A DNA stretch of 19,545 nucleotides from Chloroflexota bacterium. Lineage in GTDB: Bacteria > Chloroflexota > UBA4733. The DNA is taken from assembly GCA_023381895.1 (NCBI GenBank), contig JAMCTA010000023.1, positions 1 to 19,545 on the forward strand, given 5' to 3'. The notes beneath the pieces are model-generated. The model was not told where the DNA came from. It made no database searches and saw nothing but the letters and a program-made list of their open reading frames with translations. Position numbers and translations under genes: made by a program. This document shows, piece by piece, positions 1 to 8,173 of the stretch; positions within the stretch are counted from its first letter, which is position 1; each line of letters begins with the position of its first letter.

Positions 1-794
1 TCATCACCGATCTGCGCACAGCGGAGATGATCAAGTATGCTTCCAACGCCTTTCTGGCCACGCGCATCAGCTTCGTCAACGAGATCGCCGGTATCTGCGA
101 GCGCCTCGGGGCTGACGTGACACAGGTCAGTTTGGGTATGGGATATGACCGGCGTATTGGCCCGGCCTTTCTCGATGCCGGGCTAGGTTTCGGTGGATCC
201 TGCTTTCCCAAAGATCTGCGGGCCCTTGCGCACATGGCCGGAGCCGCCGGCCTGCATCCGCAGCTCTTGCGCGCCGTGCTGGAGATCAACGCCGGCCAGC
301 GCCGTCTGCTCGTGAGTAAACTGCGCCGGCTTCTCGGCAGTCTTCGCGGCGTTCGCACCGGCCTCCTTGGTCTCACCTTCAAGCCCAACACTGACGACCT
401 GCGCGACGCGCCGTCCCTAGAGATCGCTCGCTTGCTTCTCTCCGAAGGCGCCACCGTTGCTGGCTACGATCCCGCCGGCATGCCCGGTGTTGCCGCTCTG
501 CTGCCCTCGCTGGAGCTCGCTCCTGACCCGTATCAGCTCGCTAGCGGCTGCGATGCGCTGGTTCTGGTCACCGAGTGGAATGTGTTCAAGCAGTTGGATT
601 TTGCCCGCCTGCGCGCGGCTATGGCGCCTAAGCGGCAGCCGCCCGTCCTCGTTGACGGTCGCAATATGTACGATCCGGATTACGTCCGCGCTGCTGGCTT
701 CTGCTATGAAGGCATCGGCCGTGCCATATGCCCACCCACCGATCCACGCCCCTCGGTGAACAACCGGGCTGACAGCGTGGCTGTCACGGTATGA
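1..794 (+). CDS. UDP-glucose 6-dehydrogenase, C-terminal part (5' end outside window)
   Basis: The enzyme oxidises UDP-glucose to UDP-glucuronate with two NAD+, supplying precursors for exopolysaccharide and envelope glycans in the cytoplasm. The frame is open from base 3, upstream of the first ATG at 27, and the protein starts mid-domain, so the gene is cut by the window edge. What is visible is the end of the Rossmann domain ([14 protein letters not shown], holding the conserved Lys and Asn), the central helical domain with the nucleophile signature [10 protein letters not shown] (Cys at codon 59 counted from the ATG at 27), and the C-terminal UDP-binding domain with [16 protein letters not shown] and a closing DGRNMYDP. 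These are hallmarks of the UDP-glucose/GDP-mannose dehydrogenase family. The Cys-signature context and the RNMYDP ending favour UDP-glucose over GDP-mannose. The last 20 or so residues are Pro/Asn-rich and look non-conserved. The next gene on this strand starts about 200 bp later. Confidence 0.93.
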   Translation, partial: ITDLRTAEMIKYASNAFLATRISFVNEIAGICERLGADVTQVSLGMGYDRRIGPAFLDAGLGFGGSCFPKDLRALAHMAGAAGLHPQLLRAVLEINAGQRRLLVSKLRRLLGSLRGVRTGLLGLTFKPNTDDLRDAPSLEIARLLLSEGATVAGYDPAGMPGVAALLPSLELAPDPYQLASGCDALVLVTEWNVFKQLDFARLRAAMAPKRQPPVLVDGRNMYDPDYVRAAGFCYEGIGRAICPPTDPRPSVNNRADSVAVTV

Positions 795-879
795 AGCGGG
801 AGACGGCGCCTGGCTTGTGCTCACGCGTGGTGGTTGCTACCTTTTCACCTAAGTCACTAGTGCGCGCGGCCTGACGCTA

Positions 880-895
880 GCCGGCCCTGGCCGGC
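880..895. terminator. GC-rich inverted repeat after the UDP-glucose dehydrogenase gene
   Basis: GCCGGCC and GGCCGGC are perfect 7-bp arms around a central CT, 85 bp after the stop codon. In RNA the innermost pair would open to make a small loop. No T-run follows, so this is at best a U-less terminator or an mRNA 3'-end stabiliser. It shares its CCCTGG core with the larger hairpin at 13839-13862. Confidence 0.3.
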
Positions 896-992
896 GGCGT
901 GCACAGAGCTCGGGTTGAAGCCCGGCCGGTCGCACTGCACGAGCAGTTCTCCGTGATGGTATGCACGGCAGGAGAAGAGGAGCGAGACGGCG

Positions 993-2096
993 ATGGCACT
1001 GAAAGTGGGAGTCGTGGGGATGCGTGGCATCGGCAACCAGCACGCTGCGGCCCATAGGAAAGATGAGCTCGCAGAACTAGTGGGCGTGTGCGACATCGTC
1101 AAGGAGCGGGCAGATAGTGCGGCGGCGACCCATGGGGTGCGCGCCTACTACCGCTTGCAGGATATGCTCGATGACCATCCGGACCTCGACATCGTCGACG
1201 TGTGCACAGGTGGCAACGAGAACGGGAGCTGGCACTACGAGCCAGCGATGGAGGCCCTGCTGGCCAACAAGCACGTGCTCGTCGAGAAGCCCCTCTCCAG
1301 CGAGGTGCAGCAAGCGCGTGAGATGGTCGTCACGGCGGCGGCACGCCGCCGCTACCTGGGTTGCAACCTCAACCACTACTTCACACCGCCTGCTGAGGTG
1401 GCGAAAGGCTACCTCGACCGTGGTGAGATGGGTGAGCTCGTCTATTGCCTGACGAAGATGGGCTTTCAAGGCGCTGAACCGGAACAGTACCGGCCGAGCA
1501 CGGCGGCGAACACGTGTGGCTTCCCCTACTTTCACCTCAAGGCGTTCCTATCCCACCCCCTCAGCGTGATGCGTTACTTCTGCGGCGACGTGACGCACGT
1601 GCAGGCCTTCCTCAACCGTCCGGGCTACCGTCGCCGGACGGGCGATGTGATGCTTTCGATCGCGAGCATCCACATCCGCTTCGCCAACGACTGCACCGGC
1701 TATCTGCTGAGCCAGCGGGGCGATGCGTCCTATGGTCTCGGCGGCTGGTGGAGCGTAGAAGTCGCCGGCACCAAGGGCACATTCTGCATCGAGAACTGCA
1801 TCGAGCGGGTGACGTTCTGGAAGGCGCCGGAATCTGGCGGGCCGGGGCGGCCTCTGCCGCGTGATCCGGGCGCCGCTGGCGCGACCGTCACGGAATCGGG
1901 TACATCTGACTTCAGCCAGACCTTTCCCCGGCGTATCCACGCCTTTCTCGAGGATGTGACGGGTGGCGTGCCGCTCCACCGGCTGCGAGCGTCAGGACGC
2001 GATGCGCTGGCCGCTCTCGAGTACACTTGGGCGGCGATGGAGTCATACGAGCAGGGCGGCGCGCTGGTGCGGCCGCACCCTTTGCCACCGCTCTAG
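993..2096 (+). CDS. Gfo/Idh/MocA family NAD(P)-dependent oxidoreductase
   Basis: Cytoplasmic sugar or cyclitol dehydrogenase-type protein of 367 aa, a usual length for the family. The N-terminal Rossmann fold is clear: a beta-strand followed by the glycine-rich turn GMRGIG (residues 9-14), then DIVDVCTGG (66-74) and the family's EKP signature at 98-100 (VLVEKPLSS), whose Lys is normally catalytic. The C-terminal alpha/beta domain carries FLSHPLSVMRYFCG (185-198), in the place of the usual D-x3-H-x-x-D catalytic helix, with His188 as the likely conserved His. The ATG at 993 follows the purine-rich AAGAGGAGCG at a usable distance. It stands alone, with about 200 bp on either side. The substrate cannot be read from sequence; neighbouring nucleotide-sugar and glycosidase genes suggest a sugar derivative. 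A second, only distantly similar member of the family lies at 17273-18337. Confidence 0.88.
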   Translation: MALKVGVVGMRGIGNQHAAAHRKDELAELVGVCDIVKERADSAAATHGVRAYYRLQDMLDDHPDLDIVDVCTGGNENGSWHYEPAMEALLANKHVLVEKPLSSEVQQAREMVVTAAARRRYLGCNLNHYFTPPAEVAKGYLDRGEMGELVYCLTKMGFQGAEPEQYRPSTAANTCGFPYFHLKAFLSHPLSVMRYFCGDVTHVQAFLNRPGYRRRTGDVMLSIASIHIRFANDCTGYLLSQRGDASYGLGGWWSVEVAGTKGTFCIENCIERVTFWKAPESGGPGRPLPRDPGAAGATVTESGTSDFSQTFPRRIHAFLEDVTGGVPLHRLRASGRDALAALEYTWAAMESYEQGGALVRPHPLPPL

Positions 2097-2290
2097 AGCT
2101 GCTGCCGCTTCGGGCGCTGGACGGACAAGAAAGCCATACAGGGTGCACAATGCTGGATTAGATTGCGGCGGCTATCTGAGCCGTGCTCGCAGATGGCCGT
2201 ACAGTAAGTCTATCATCCCTGTGATCACCGGCGTGCAGAGCAGGCGCTGGTCCGTGGCTTGCCGTACCAGCGGCGTGAAAGGGGAGGGCC

Positions 2291-3154
2291 ATGGGGATCG
2301 GTCTGACACTCGGATTGGTGAGCGGTCTCACAGGAGCCCCCAAGCTGCTGGCGCTTGGCCTCACCGTGGCGAGCGCTGCCACCACGACGCAGACTACGAT
2401 GGCGTCGAGCACTGCTCAGGCAGCCGGAGGTCAGCTCAGTGGCAGCGAGCTCTTCAACCTGACGGCAATCATCTTGCTCTTCTTTGCCGTAGTAATCGTG
2501 GGCTTACTCCTCTACCTTTATAAGATTCAGAGCAAGTTCTATGCAGTTGACGAGACACTGGCGCTGGCGGGCACGACGCCTGAGGTGCAACAGGAGGGAA
2601 CATTCGTCAATCAGCGACTCGTGCGGGCCTTCGCGGCTATCAAGGCGGTGACTACGAGTGGTCTAACCATTGCGGGGCCGACTCACGTGCTGGTAACGCA
2701 AGCATCTCAGCCATTCACGGCGACGGTGAATGGAGAGGCAGTGGCAGTGACGTGGTCGCTGACTCCGGAGGAGGCAGGAGCGCTCTCCCAGACCGCCGGC
2801 ACCACGACCGCGGTGACCGCAAAGTTAGCTGGTCCCTTTGCTGTCGTTGCCCGTCAGGATGGAGGTGGACTGGCCATCTGGCCTGTGATCGCTGTGGCTG
2901 GAGCGCAGCGCCGGCCCCGGTTGCCGTGGGTGGGTGATGGCTTTGGCACAATTTTGATCGGAGCCTTGCTGCTGGCCACCGTGCTGATCTTGGGACTGCA
3001 CGGAATACTCGACGGCGGGGCAGTAGCGACGTTCACCGGCGGATTCCTCGGCTACATCTTCGGTATCGGAGTGCCGCAGGCTATCCAAGCTCTGAAGAGC
3101 AGCGATGGCCAAAATGCTACCAGCAACGGCGGCAGCGCGGGTAAGAACGTGTAG
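2291..3154 (+). CDS. Unrecognised membrane protein with Ig-like extracytoplasmic region
   Basis: I do not recognise a named family. The 287-aa product has a weakly hydrophobic, Ala/Thr-rich N-terminus (1-45), a strong transmembrane helix at about 54-78 (FNLTAIILLFFAVVIVGLLL), then KIQSKFYAVDE. A region of about 125-190 reads like a bacterial Ig-like beta-sandwich (alternating beta-type residues, VTWSLTPEEAGALS, and a Thr/Val-rich strand before FAVVARQ). It ends in a hydrophobic pair at about 219-262, including GGFLGYIFGIG. A Ser/Gly/Asn-rich tail closes the protein. The start ATG at 2291 follows AAAGGGGAGG. The likely topology is a domain displayed between two membrane anchors; which side faces out is not certain. 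It lies between an oxidoreductase and a GH5 enzyme, each about 200 bp away, so no operon link is shown. Coding status is well supported by length, start signal and domain-like composition. Confidence 0.75.
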   Translation: MGIGLTLGLVSGLTGAPKLLALGLTVASAATTTQTTMASSTAQAAGGQLSGSELFNLTAIILLFFAVVIVGLLLYLYKIQSKFYAVDETLALAGTTPEVQQEGTFVNQRLVRAFAAIKAVTTSGLTIAGPTHVLVTQASQPFTATVNGEAVAVTWSLTPEEAGALSQTAGTTTAVTAKLAGPFAVVARQDGGGLAIWPVIAVAGAQRRPRLPWVGDGFGTILIGALLLATVLILGLHGILDGGAVATFTGGFLGYIFGIGVPQAIQALKSSDGQNATSNGGSAGKNV

Positions 3155-3356
3155 CGCGTCGGTGAGTGTGGTGAGGAATGCTGCTTGAGCTCTCGCGCTG
3201 AGATGGCGACACACGGCTCGGCGCACTGCGGTGAAGGACGGGATACGTTGGTCTCGCCCGAATGAGCAGGGCAGGCCTTCGCATTGATCTTGACGGAGCG
3301 GTGCTGCCACTGAGCCAGCAAGATGAGGGCTATGCAGCGCACGTACGGGGGAGTCG

Positions 3357-4463
3357 ATGCCAGGGCGAGAAGTAGTGTTTGCCGAGAAGGCCTACCACGA
3401 CGTCTACGGTCCCCGGCGCACGGTATGGATGCCGCTTCTCTCCGGCTTGTTCCTCGCGCTGCTGCTCGGTGCGAGTCTCCTCGCTGGTGGCCGTGAGGAG
3501 GCGCCGGTCTGGTATACGACGCGCGGCGCGCAGATCCTCACTCCCGGCGGCGAGCCGTTTCTCATCCATGGGCTCAACCGCCCGTCGCTGGAATGGAATC
3601 CCGCCGGAGTGATGCTGTCCAGAGCGGATGTGGAGCGTATGGCAAGCTGGGGCATCAACACCGTACGCATTCCGACCAATCAGGATTTCCTGCTACCTGA
3701 TTCGTGCTACTACTCCCCCACCTATCTCGCGACCTTGAGCAGACTCGTGCGCTGGATTGAAGGGGCGGGGATGGAGGCGCTCATCGACCTGCACTGGTCG
3801 GATCGCGGCGTATCTTGCCCGGCAACGATGGGGCAGCAGAAGATGCCAGACGTGCGCTCCGTACGGTTCTGGCGGCTCATGGCAGAGCACTTCCGGAGCG
3901 ATCCGCACGTGTTCTTCGACCTCTACAATGAGCCACATGGGGTGACTTGGGATTGCTGGCTCCGTGGCTGTACGACAGACCAAGGATGGACTGCCATAGG
4001 GATGCAAGAGCTCTATAACACGGTCCGAGCCGCCGGATTTCGCAGCCTCGTCTTCATCAGCGGACTAGACTGGGCGCGTGACCTCAGCGGTGTACCGACG
4101 CACGAAGTGCAAGGCACGAACATCGTCTATGCCACGCACCCCTACTATCCAACGGTCTCGATGAGCGTGCTCAATGCTGCGTTTGGCTCGCTCACCGGTC
4201 GCTACCCCATCGTGGCGACCGAATTCGGCCCTCTTCTTGGCAAGACACCCTTCTGCTCGCCTCAGGTGGAGGGAGGACTGATCAACTACTTTGATGCACC
4301 CGACGGCGTCCGAGCGCATCACATCGGCTGGATCGCCTGGGCGTGGTACGCAGCGGATAACGTGTGCACCTTCCCTGCGGTCATCAGTGACTGGTCGGGA
4401 ACAGTAGCGCCGAACGGCGTACCCGTGCGGGCGGCGCTTGCGCGCTATGTGCGTCAACGGTAG
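3357..4463 (+). CDS. Membrane-anchored glycoside hydrolase family 5 (cellulase-type)
   Basis: A retaining endo-beta-glycanase of the GH5 (clan A) type, probably acting outside the membrane on beta-linked polysaccharide. The 368-aa protein begins with a short basic cytoplasmic stretch and one transmembrane helix at about 25-43 (MPLLSGLFLALLLGASLLAG); no lipobox or clear signal peptidase site is seen, so a signal anchor is likely. The catalytic barrel follows: HGLNRP (71-76), VRIP with Arg104, DLHW with His146, YNEP with Asn191 and acid/base Glu192, HPYYP (261-265), ATEFG with nucleophile Glu289, and an aromatic platform WIAWAW (325-330). All core GH5 residues are present, so it should be active. 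Six Cys residues (117, 154, 200, 205, 300, 337) all lie after the anchor and could form disulfides outside the cell. The start ATG follows GGGGGAG. The exact substrate (cellulose, mannan, glucan) is not decided by these motifs. Confidence 0.9.
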   Translation: MPGREVVFAEKAYHDVYGPRRTVWMPLLSGLFLALLLGASLLAGGREEAPVWYTTRGAQILTPGGEPFLIHGLNRPSLEWNPAGVMLSRADVERMASWGINTVRIPTNQDFLLPDSCYYSPTYLATLSRLVRWIEGAGMEALIDLHWSDRGVSCPATMGQQKMPDVRSVRFWRLMAEHFRSDPHVFFDLYNEPHGVTWDCWLRGCTTDQGWTAIGMQELYNTVRAAGFRSLVFISGLDWARDLSGVPTHEVQGTNIVYATHPYYPTVSMSVLNAAFGSLTGRYPIVATEFGPLLGKTPFCSPQVEGGLINYFDAPDGVRAHHIGWIAWAWYAADNVCTFPAVISDWSGTVAPNGVPVRAALARYVRQR

Positions 4464-4655
4464 CGGCGACCGCTGATGTTGCATATGTGACCTACTGCCA
4501 GACCAGGCTAGCGCTCGCACCGCAAACACACTCTCCGCCGTTTAGGCAGCCGCCAGCTTGTCCGCGTCTCCAATACAAGAGATAGCGCACGAAGCCACAA
4601 CGAGCGGGACGCTGAAAATGAAAGCGGTAATGATTGAGACGGAGAGTGAGGTCCA

Positions 4656-5309
4656 TCATGGGCTTTCAGATTCAGCGCTTTCCTCCGGCTTGGCGCTGCT
4701 GTCTTGCTGTTGTTTCTCTTCCGTGATACTCGTTGCGGCGCCGTCCGACACGGCTACTTGAGCGGCACGCAGCACCCGATCTCCCATCTTATAGCCGGCG
4801 CGGAGCACCAAGCTGACGTGCCCTGCCGGGATGTCGGGATGCTCCTGGTTGAGGAAGGCCTCGTGAAGTCGCGGGTTAAAGGGATCGCCGGGGGCGCCAA
4901 AGCGTTCGAGGCCCGCGCTCTGCAAGGCAGAGGCGAGCTGATCGGCAACGAGGAGCACGCCCTTGACCCATGGTTGATCACGTAGCTCGGCTGGCACACC
5001 GGCGGCGGCACGCTCCAGGTTGTCGAGGAGTGGCAGAATGGAGAGTAGGCCTTCCGCACGCGCCGACTGTACGAGCTGTGCCCGCTCGCTTTCAGCCCGG
5101 CGGCGATAGTTTACGAAATCCGCCCGCTCGCGCTGCAGGAGTGAGCGCAACTCCTCTACCTGGCGCTCTGCTGCCTCGAGCTGGCTCGCTGGCACGAGAG
5201 ACACGTCTGCAGGAGGAGTCTGCGCTGTCTCTTGCGTCGCGCCGTCAGTTGGTGTGGAGGTCGTCTTGTCAGCCTGGGATACTGTGGTGTTGTCCTGTTC
5301 GTCCGTCAT
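4656..5309 (-). CDS. grpE: GrpE nucleotide exchange factor of DnaK
   Basis: GrpE is the dimeric cochaperone that releases ADP from DnaK and acts as a thermosensor of the Hsp70 cycle. The frame is open up to 5405, but I choose the ATG at 5309 because an AAAAGGAG ribosome site sits 8-9 nt before it and the protein then starts MTDEQDN, giving 217 aa. Domains: a Thr/Gln-rich disordered N-terminus (1-40), the long dimerising coiled coil (about 41-85, with QRERADFVNYRRRAE), the helical bundle with LLDNLERA (94-101), and the C-terminal beta-domain with the family signature GDPFNPRLHEA and GYKMGDRVLRAAQVAVS (172-188). An acidic Glu/Ser tail (191-217) follows. dnaK, dnaJ and hrcA are absent from both flanks, so the gene is separate from its usual heat-shock operon. 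No CIRCE-like repeat was found upstream. Confidence 0.95.
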   Translation of the reverse strand: MTDEQDNTTVSQADKTTSTPTDGATQETAQTPPADVSLVPASQLEAAERQVEELRSLLQRERADFVNYRRRAESERAQLVQSARAEGLLSILPLLDNLERAAAGVPAELRDQPWVKGVLLVADQLASALQSAGLERFGAPGDPFNPRLHEAFLNQEHPDIPAGHVSLVLRAGYKMGDRVLRAAQVAVSDGAATSITEEKQQQDSSAKPEESAESESP

Positions 5310-5703
5310 CGATCCGTCTCCTTTTCCGCCGGCCACAGAGGACGCGGCAAGATGTCCCAGATTAGTATGCCGCGTGATGGACGAGATGCGTAGAACGGCT
5401 GTCATCCGCTCTGGCGAGCGACCACGAGAGACGTCAGGACAAGTGGGATGACGCTGGAGGCGGATGCGTCAATCGCTCAGTAGCGTGTTGCTACCATAGT
5501 TTTCCTGACTTCCGAAAAGTATATGATGGTCTCAGCGAGGTCTTGCGAGTCAGGCAAGGACGATCCCGAAGACGCTGACGGTCGTCTGACAGCCATCGCA
5601 GTGTCTAGCCGGGCCAGATTCAGCTGCTTGTGCGGCATTCGGTCCGGCCGTCGCGCCGGCACGAGCTGCTAGCGTTGGACTGCCAAGAAGACAGGAGAGT
5701 GAC
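5310..5703. other. Divergent intergenic region between grpE and the MFS transporter
   Basis: These 394 bp lie between the outward-reading grpE (-) and transporter (+) genes and hold no convincing gene. In-frame codons upstream of the grpE start (to 5405) look non-coding. A short AT-rich island at 5486-5531 stands out in the GC-rich surroundings. It contains TATGAT (5522-5527), a possible forward -10 element without a good -35 partner, and a small inverted repeat TTTTC (5500-5504) / GAAAA (5514-5518). It is the most likely site of a promoter for the transporter, which would give a leader of about 170 nt. Confidence 0.4.
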
Positions 5704-6960
5704 GTGGCGGGGGAAGGGCTGCCGTGGCTGCGTCTGGCCTGGCGCTACAGCATCGCCAGTTTAGGGGCAGGGTTCTTCTATGGCTTCAGCAACGGGACGC
5801 TACCGCTCATCGTGAGCGCCTACACGCGTAATCCGCTCATCATAGGTCTGGTCAGCAGCAGCCGCTCGATCGAAGGTGTGGCCGTCCAACCGCTCGTGGG
5901 CGCCTGGAGCGACCGGATATGGACGCGCTTCGGCCGGCGGCGACCCTTCATGACAGTGGGGATCATCCTGGCGGCGGTGTTCTTCGGCGTCGCTGCGCTG
6001 GCCCAGCAGTTGTCATTGCTGTTACTGAGCATCTTCCTGTTCTCCCTCTTCTTCAATGTGGCTGTTGATCCGCTCAATGCGCTGCTCGGCGATCTCTTCC
6101 CGGTAGCACAGCGGAGTATGGTGAACGCACTGGCCACGGTCGTTCAGTTTGCTGGCATGGTGGCCGTGCTCATTAGCGGAGCGCAGCTCTTGGGGCGGAA
6201 GCTCACGCCATTACTCTTCCTCCTGATTGGCGGCGGCATGCTCGTGACCTTTGCAGTGACGATCGTGACGGTGCCGGAGCAGCACAACCGTTCTGCCCAC
6301 GCGCCGCCACGGACCGGAGTAGAGCGTGGCCGGCAATCGCCGCTGGCGCTCCTCGCGCGGCACGAGATGGCACTCCGCTACCTCGTTTGTGACTTCTGCT
6401 ACAACTTCGGGAGTAATGCCATCCTCCCCTACCTCACCCTCTTTGCAACAAAGGTGATCAGGACTGATGCAGCGAATGCCCAGTACCTGTTCCTCGGGCT
6501 GGTGGTCTCCACCGCGGTGTTGCTGCTTCCCGCCGGGGGAGTGGCAGCACGTACGGGGCGCAAGCGCGTGCTGGCGGGTGGCATCGCGGTCATGGCGGTG
6601 GCTGCGCTCGGAGGGCTACTCATCCAGACCGTGCTCCAGACGCTCGTGGTGATCATCGTGGCCGGTGCTGGCAATGCGGCGATCACCGCGGCCAGCTGGC
6701 CGCTACTCACCGAGTTGATACCCGCTGAAGAGGTGGGAGTGTTTGCGGGTTTGAAGACGGCGTTCGAGTCGGTGGCGATCCCGGCCTCGGTGCTGTTCTC
6801 GAGTGTACTCATCACACGATGGGGGTATCGAGCGATCTTCGTGGTCTTGGTACTCGGTGCTGCGGCAGCGCTTGCCGTGCTGTGGACGGTGCACATCCCG
6901 GCTGGTTCAGACCCGGTGGCAGCACAGGGGAGCGAGCAGCCGCCGGAAGTGTTGAAGTGA
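5704..6960 (+). CDS. SLC45/GPH-like MFS sugar transporter
   Basis: A 12-helix major facilitator, probably a proton-linked uptake system for a sugar or oligosaccharide. The 418-aa protein starts at a GTG preceded by AGGAGAG (5693-5699). The loop between helices 2 and 3 carries the MFS motif A in the form typical of sucrose/SLC45-like carriers: GAWSDRIWTRFGRRRPF (66-82). The pseudo-symmetric copy in the second half is GGVAARTGRKRVL (278-290). A polar cytoplasmic linker of about 190-220 (PEQHNRSAHAPPRTG) separates two six-helix halves. The residues NALLGDLF (125-132) are also usual in this group. The glycosidases and sugar oxidoreductases of the window fit a carbohydrate substrate, but the substrate itself is not readable. 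A methyltransferase gene lies 225 bp downstream on the same strand, with a possible stem-loop between them. Confidence 0.85.
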   Translation: MAGEGLPWLRLAWRYSIASLGAGFFYGFSNGTLPLIVSAYTRNPLIIGLVSSSRSIEGVAVQPLVGAWSDRIWTRFGRRRPFMTVGIILAAVFFGVAALAQQLSLLLLSIFLFSLFFNVAVDPLNALLGDLFPVAQRSMVNALATVVQFAGMVAVLISGAQLLGRKLTPLLFLLIGGGMLVTFAVTIVTVPEQHNRSAHAPPRTGVERGRQSPLALLARHEMALRYLVCDFCYNFGSNAILPYLTLFATKVIRTDAANAQYLFLGLVVSTAVLLLPAGGVAARTGRKRVLAGGIAVMAVAALGGLLIQTVLQTLVVIIVAGAGNAAITAASWPLLTELIPAEEVGVFAGLKTAFESVAIPASVLFSSVLITRWGYRAIFVVLVLGAAAALAVLWTVHIPAGSDPVAAQGSEQPPEVLK

Positions 6961-7038
6961 CCGGCTCTCCGCCGTGACTGCAACCAGATGTAGGACGTGC
7001 TTGCGACCTGCTGGTGTTAGAAGGCTCCGGAGGGCCGG
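6961..7038 (+). other. Long-range stem immediately after the transporter stop codon
   Basis: CCGGCTCTCCG (6961-6971) pairs with CGGAGGGCCGG (7028-7038) over 11 bp with a single G-U pair, enclosing 56 nt. The left arm begins on the base after the TGA stop codon. No T-run follows the right arm. It may protect the 3' end of the transporter mRNA or help termination. It could also be chance in GC-rich DNA. Confidence 0.3.
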
Positions 7039-7185
7039 ATTCCTGAGTGCTGGATGTAGTCGAGGTACGATCTCGCGGACGGTGGTGCAAGATCCCCGTG
7101 GCGCTTGCCAGCAAGTTCCCAGAGGGCGATGCCGGCATCTGCTACTTCCGGTTAAGCTGTGCGAGAGCATTGGGAGCTGGGCGCT

Positions 7186-7839
7186 ATGGCTATCTTTGAG
7201 GAGCAGGCAGCACGTTACGATGCCTGGTACGACCACCCAGAAGGGCGAGCGCTGTTTGCCGAAGAGGTCGAAGCACTCCGACCGCTACTCACAGGAGCGC
7301 CCCGTCCCTGGCTCGAGGTGGGAGTGGGTAGCGGCCGCTTCGCGCAAGCGCTCAGCATTGATTTGGGAGTCGACCCGGCTGCCGCGCCACTCGCTCTTGC
7401 TACTTTTCGCGGTGTAACGGCGGTACGGGCCCGCGGCGAGGCGCTGCCGCTTGCTCCGGCGAGCTGTGGCGCGGTGCTACTGACCGTCACCCTATGCTTC
7501 GCCCAGAATCCTGTGCGTATGCTCGCGGAAGTGCGCCGGGTGCTGCGACCGGGTGGGTGTCTCGTCCTCGGCCTCGTGCTTGCCGAGGGAGCGTGGGGGC
7601 AGCACTACCGGCGCCTGGGTGAGCAAGGCGATGACTTCTACCGGCAGGCGCACTTCTTCACCCGCCCGGAACTCCTCGCACTGCTGTCCACGGCTCACTT
7701 TGAGCAGCGCCGCTGGCGCTCGGCGTTGCTCCGTCCTCCTGGCGCCGTCGGGGAGCGCTGTCTGCCGCCGCGAGAGGGTGATGAGCTGCAGGCCGGGTTC
7801 AGCGCAGTGCTTGCCACACCAGACTGCTGCACGGCCTGA
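7186..7839 (+). CDS. Class I SAM-dependent methyltransferase (Methyltransf_11 type)
   Basis: A soluble small-molecule methyltransferase of unknown substrate. I take the ATG at 7186 (217 aa) because GGGAG lies about 10 nt upstream; the frame is open from a GTG at 7159, but that start lacks a ribosome site. The Rossmann-like SAM fold is seen in order: FEEQAARYDAWYD near the N-terminus, motif I LEVGVGSGRFA, the acidic end of strand 2 in LGVDPA, the GEALPLAPAS motif II region, a strand 4 LLTVTLCFAQNP, and the EVRRVLRPGG motif of small-molecule methyltransferases. The C-terminal lid (HFFTRPELLALLSTAHFEQ) is typical. The last residues (PDCCTA) look poorly conserved. It is separated from the transporter by 225 bp and from the next gene (opposite strand) by 334 bp, so no pathway is implied. 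Confidence 0.87.
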   Translation: MAIFEEQAARYDAWYDHPEGRALFAEEVEALRPLLTGAPRPWLEVGVGSGRFAQALSIDLGVDPAAAPLALATFRGVTAVRARGEALPLAPASCGAVLLTVTLCFAQNPVRMLAEVRRVLRPGGCLVLGLVLAEGAWGQHYRRLGEQGDDFYRQAHFFTRPELLALLSTAHFEQRRWRSALLRPPGAVGERCLPPREGDELQAGFSAVLATPDCCTA

Positions 7840-8173
7840 GGACGGGCTGCAAGGGCTCAAGCTGAATGCTACCAGCTCCGGCAATGTCCTAGTGGCCTGA
7901 GCGGGCCGCCATCCCGGTGAGGAGGAGTTCGTGCTGGGAGCAGCACGCAACGTGCCACGCCGTAGAGTTACCGCGGGAGCGGCGTTATGGCGCGACAACG
8001 AGCTCGCTCAGCAGCGCGCCGGCGCGGTGACAAGCACTTGTCCCTTCAATGGACTCGCGTCAACTGTGGCGTGGAAGCCCCTCATACTTAGAGAACGATA
8101 CCTATTATTTATTGCCTGCATTGCGACCAGAGGGATACCGGCGACCTGGTAAGGCTATTGTGAGTAGCTCTTC
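7840..8173. other. Intergenic region between two convergent genes
   Basis: This stretch of 334 bp lies between the 3' ends of the methyltransferase (+) and the nucleotidyltransferase-like gene (-). Short open frames here (for example 73 codons at 7931-8152) have no recognisable domain. An AT-rich patch at 8089-8115 (CTATTATTTATTGCC within it) contrasts with the flanks. No strong hairpin with a T-run was seen. The mixed composition could be a join between recipient DNA and a transferred nucleotidyltransferase/TetR segment, but no direct repeats mark it. Confidence 0.35.

Noticed and set aside
5310..5405. 32-codon N-terminal extension of GrpE
   Set aside because: A strong AAAAGGAG site sits before the ATG at 5309 and the extension has no GrpE-like sequence.
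7840..8173. Possible remnant of a mobile element or broken gene near the nucleotidyltransferase-like gene
   Set aside because: No transposase-like frame, terminal repeats or target-site duplication could be seen.
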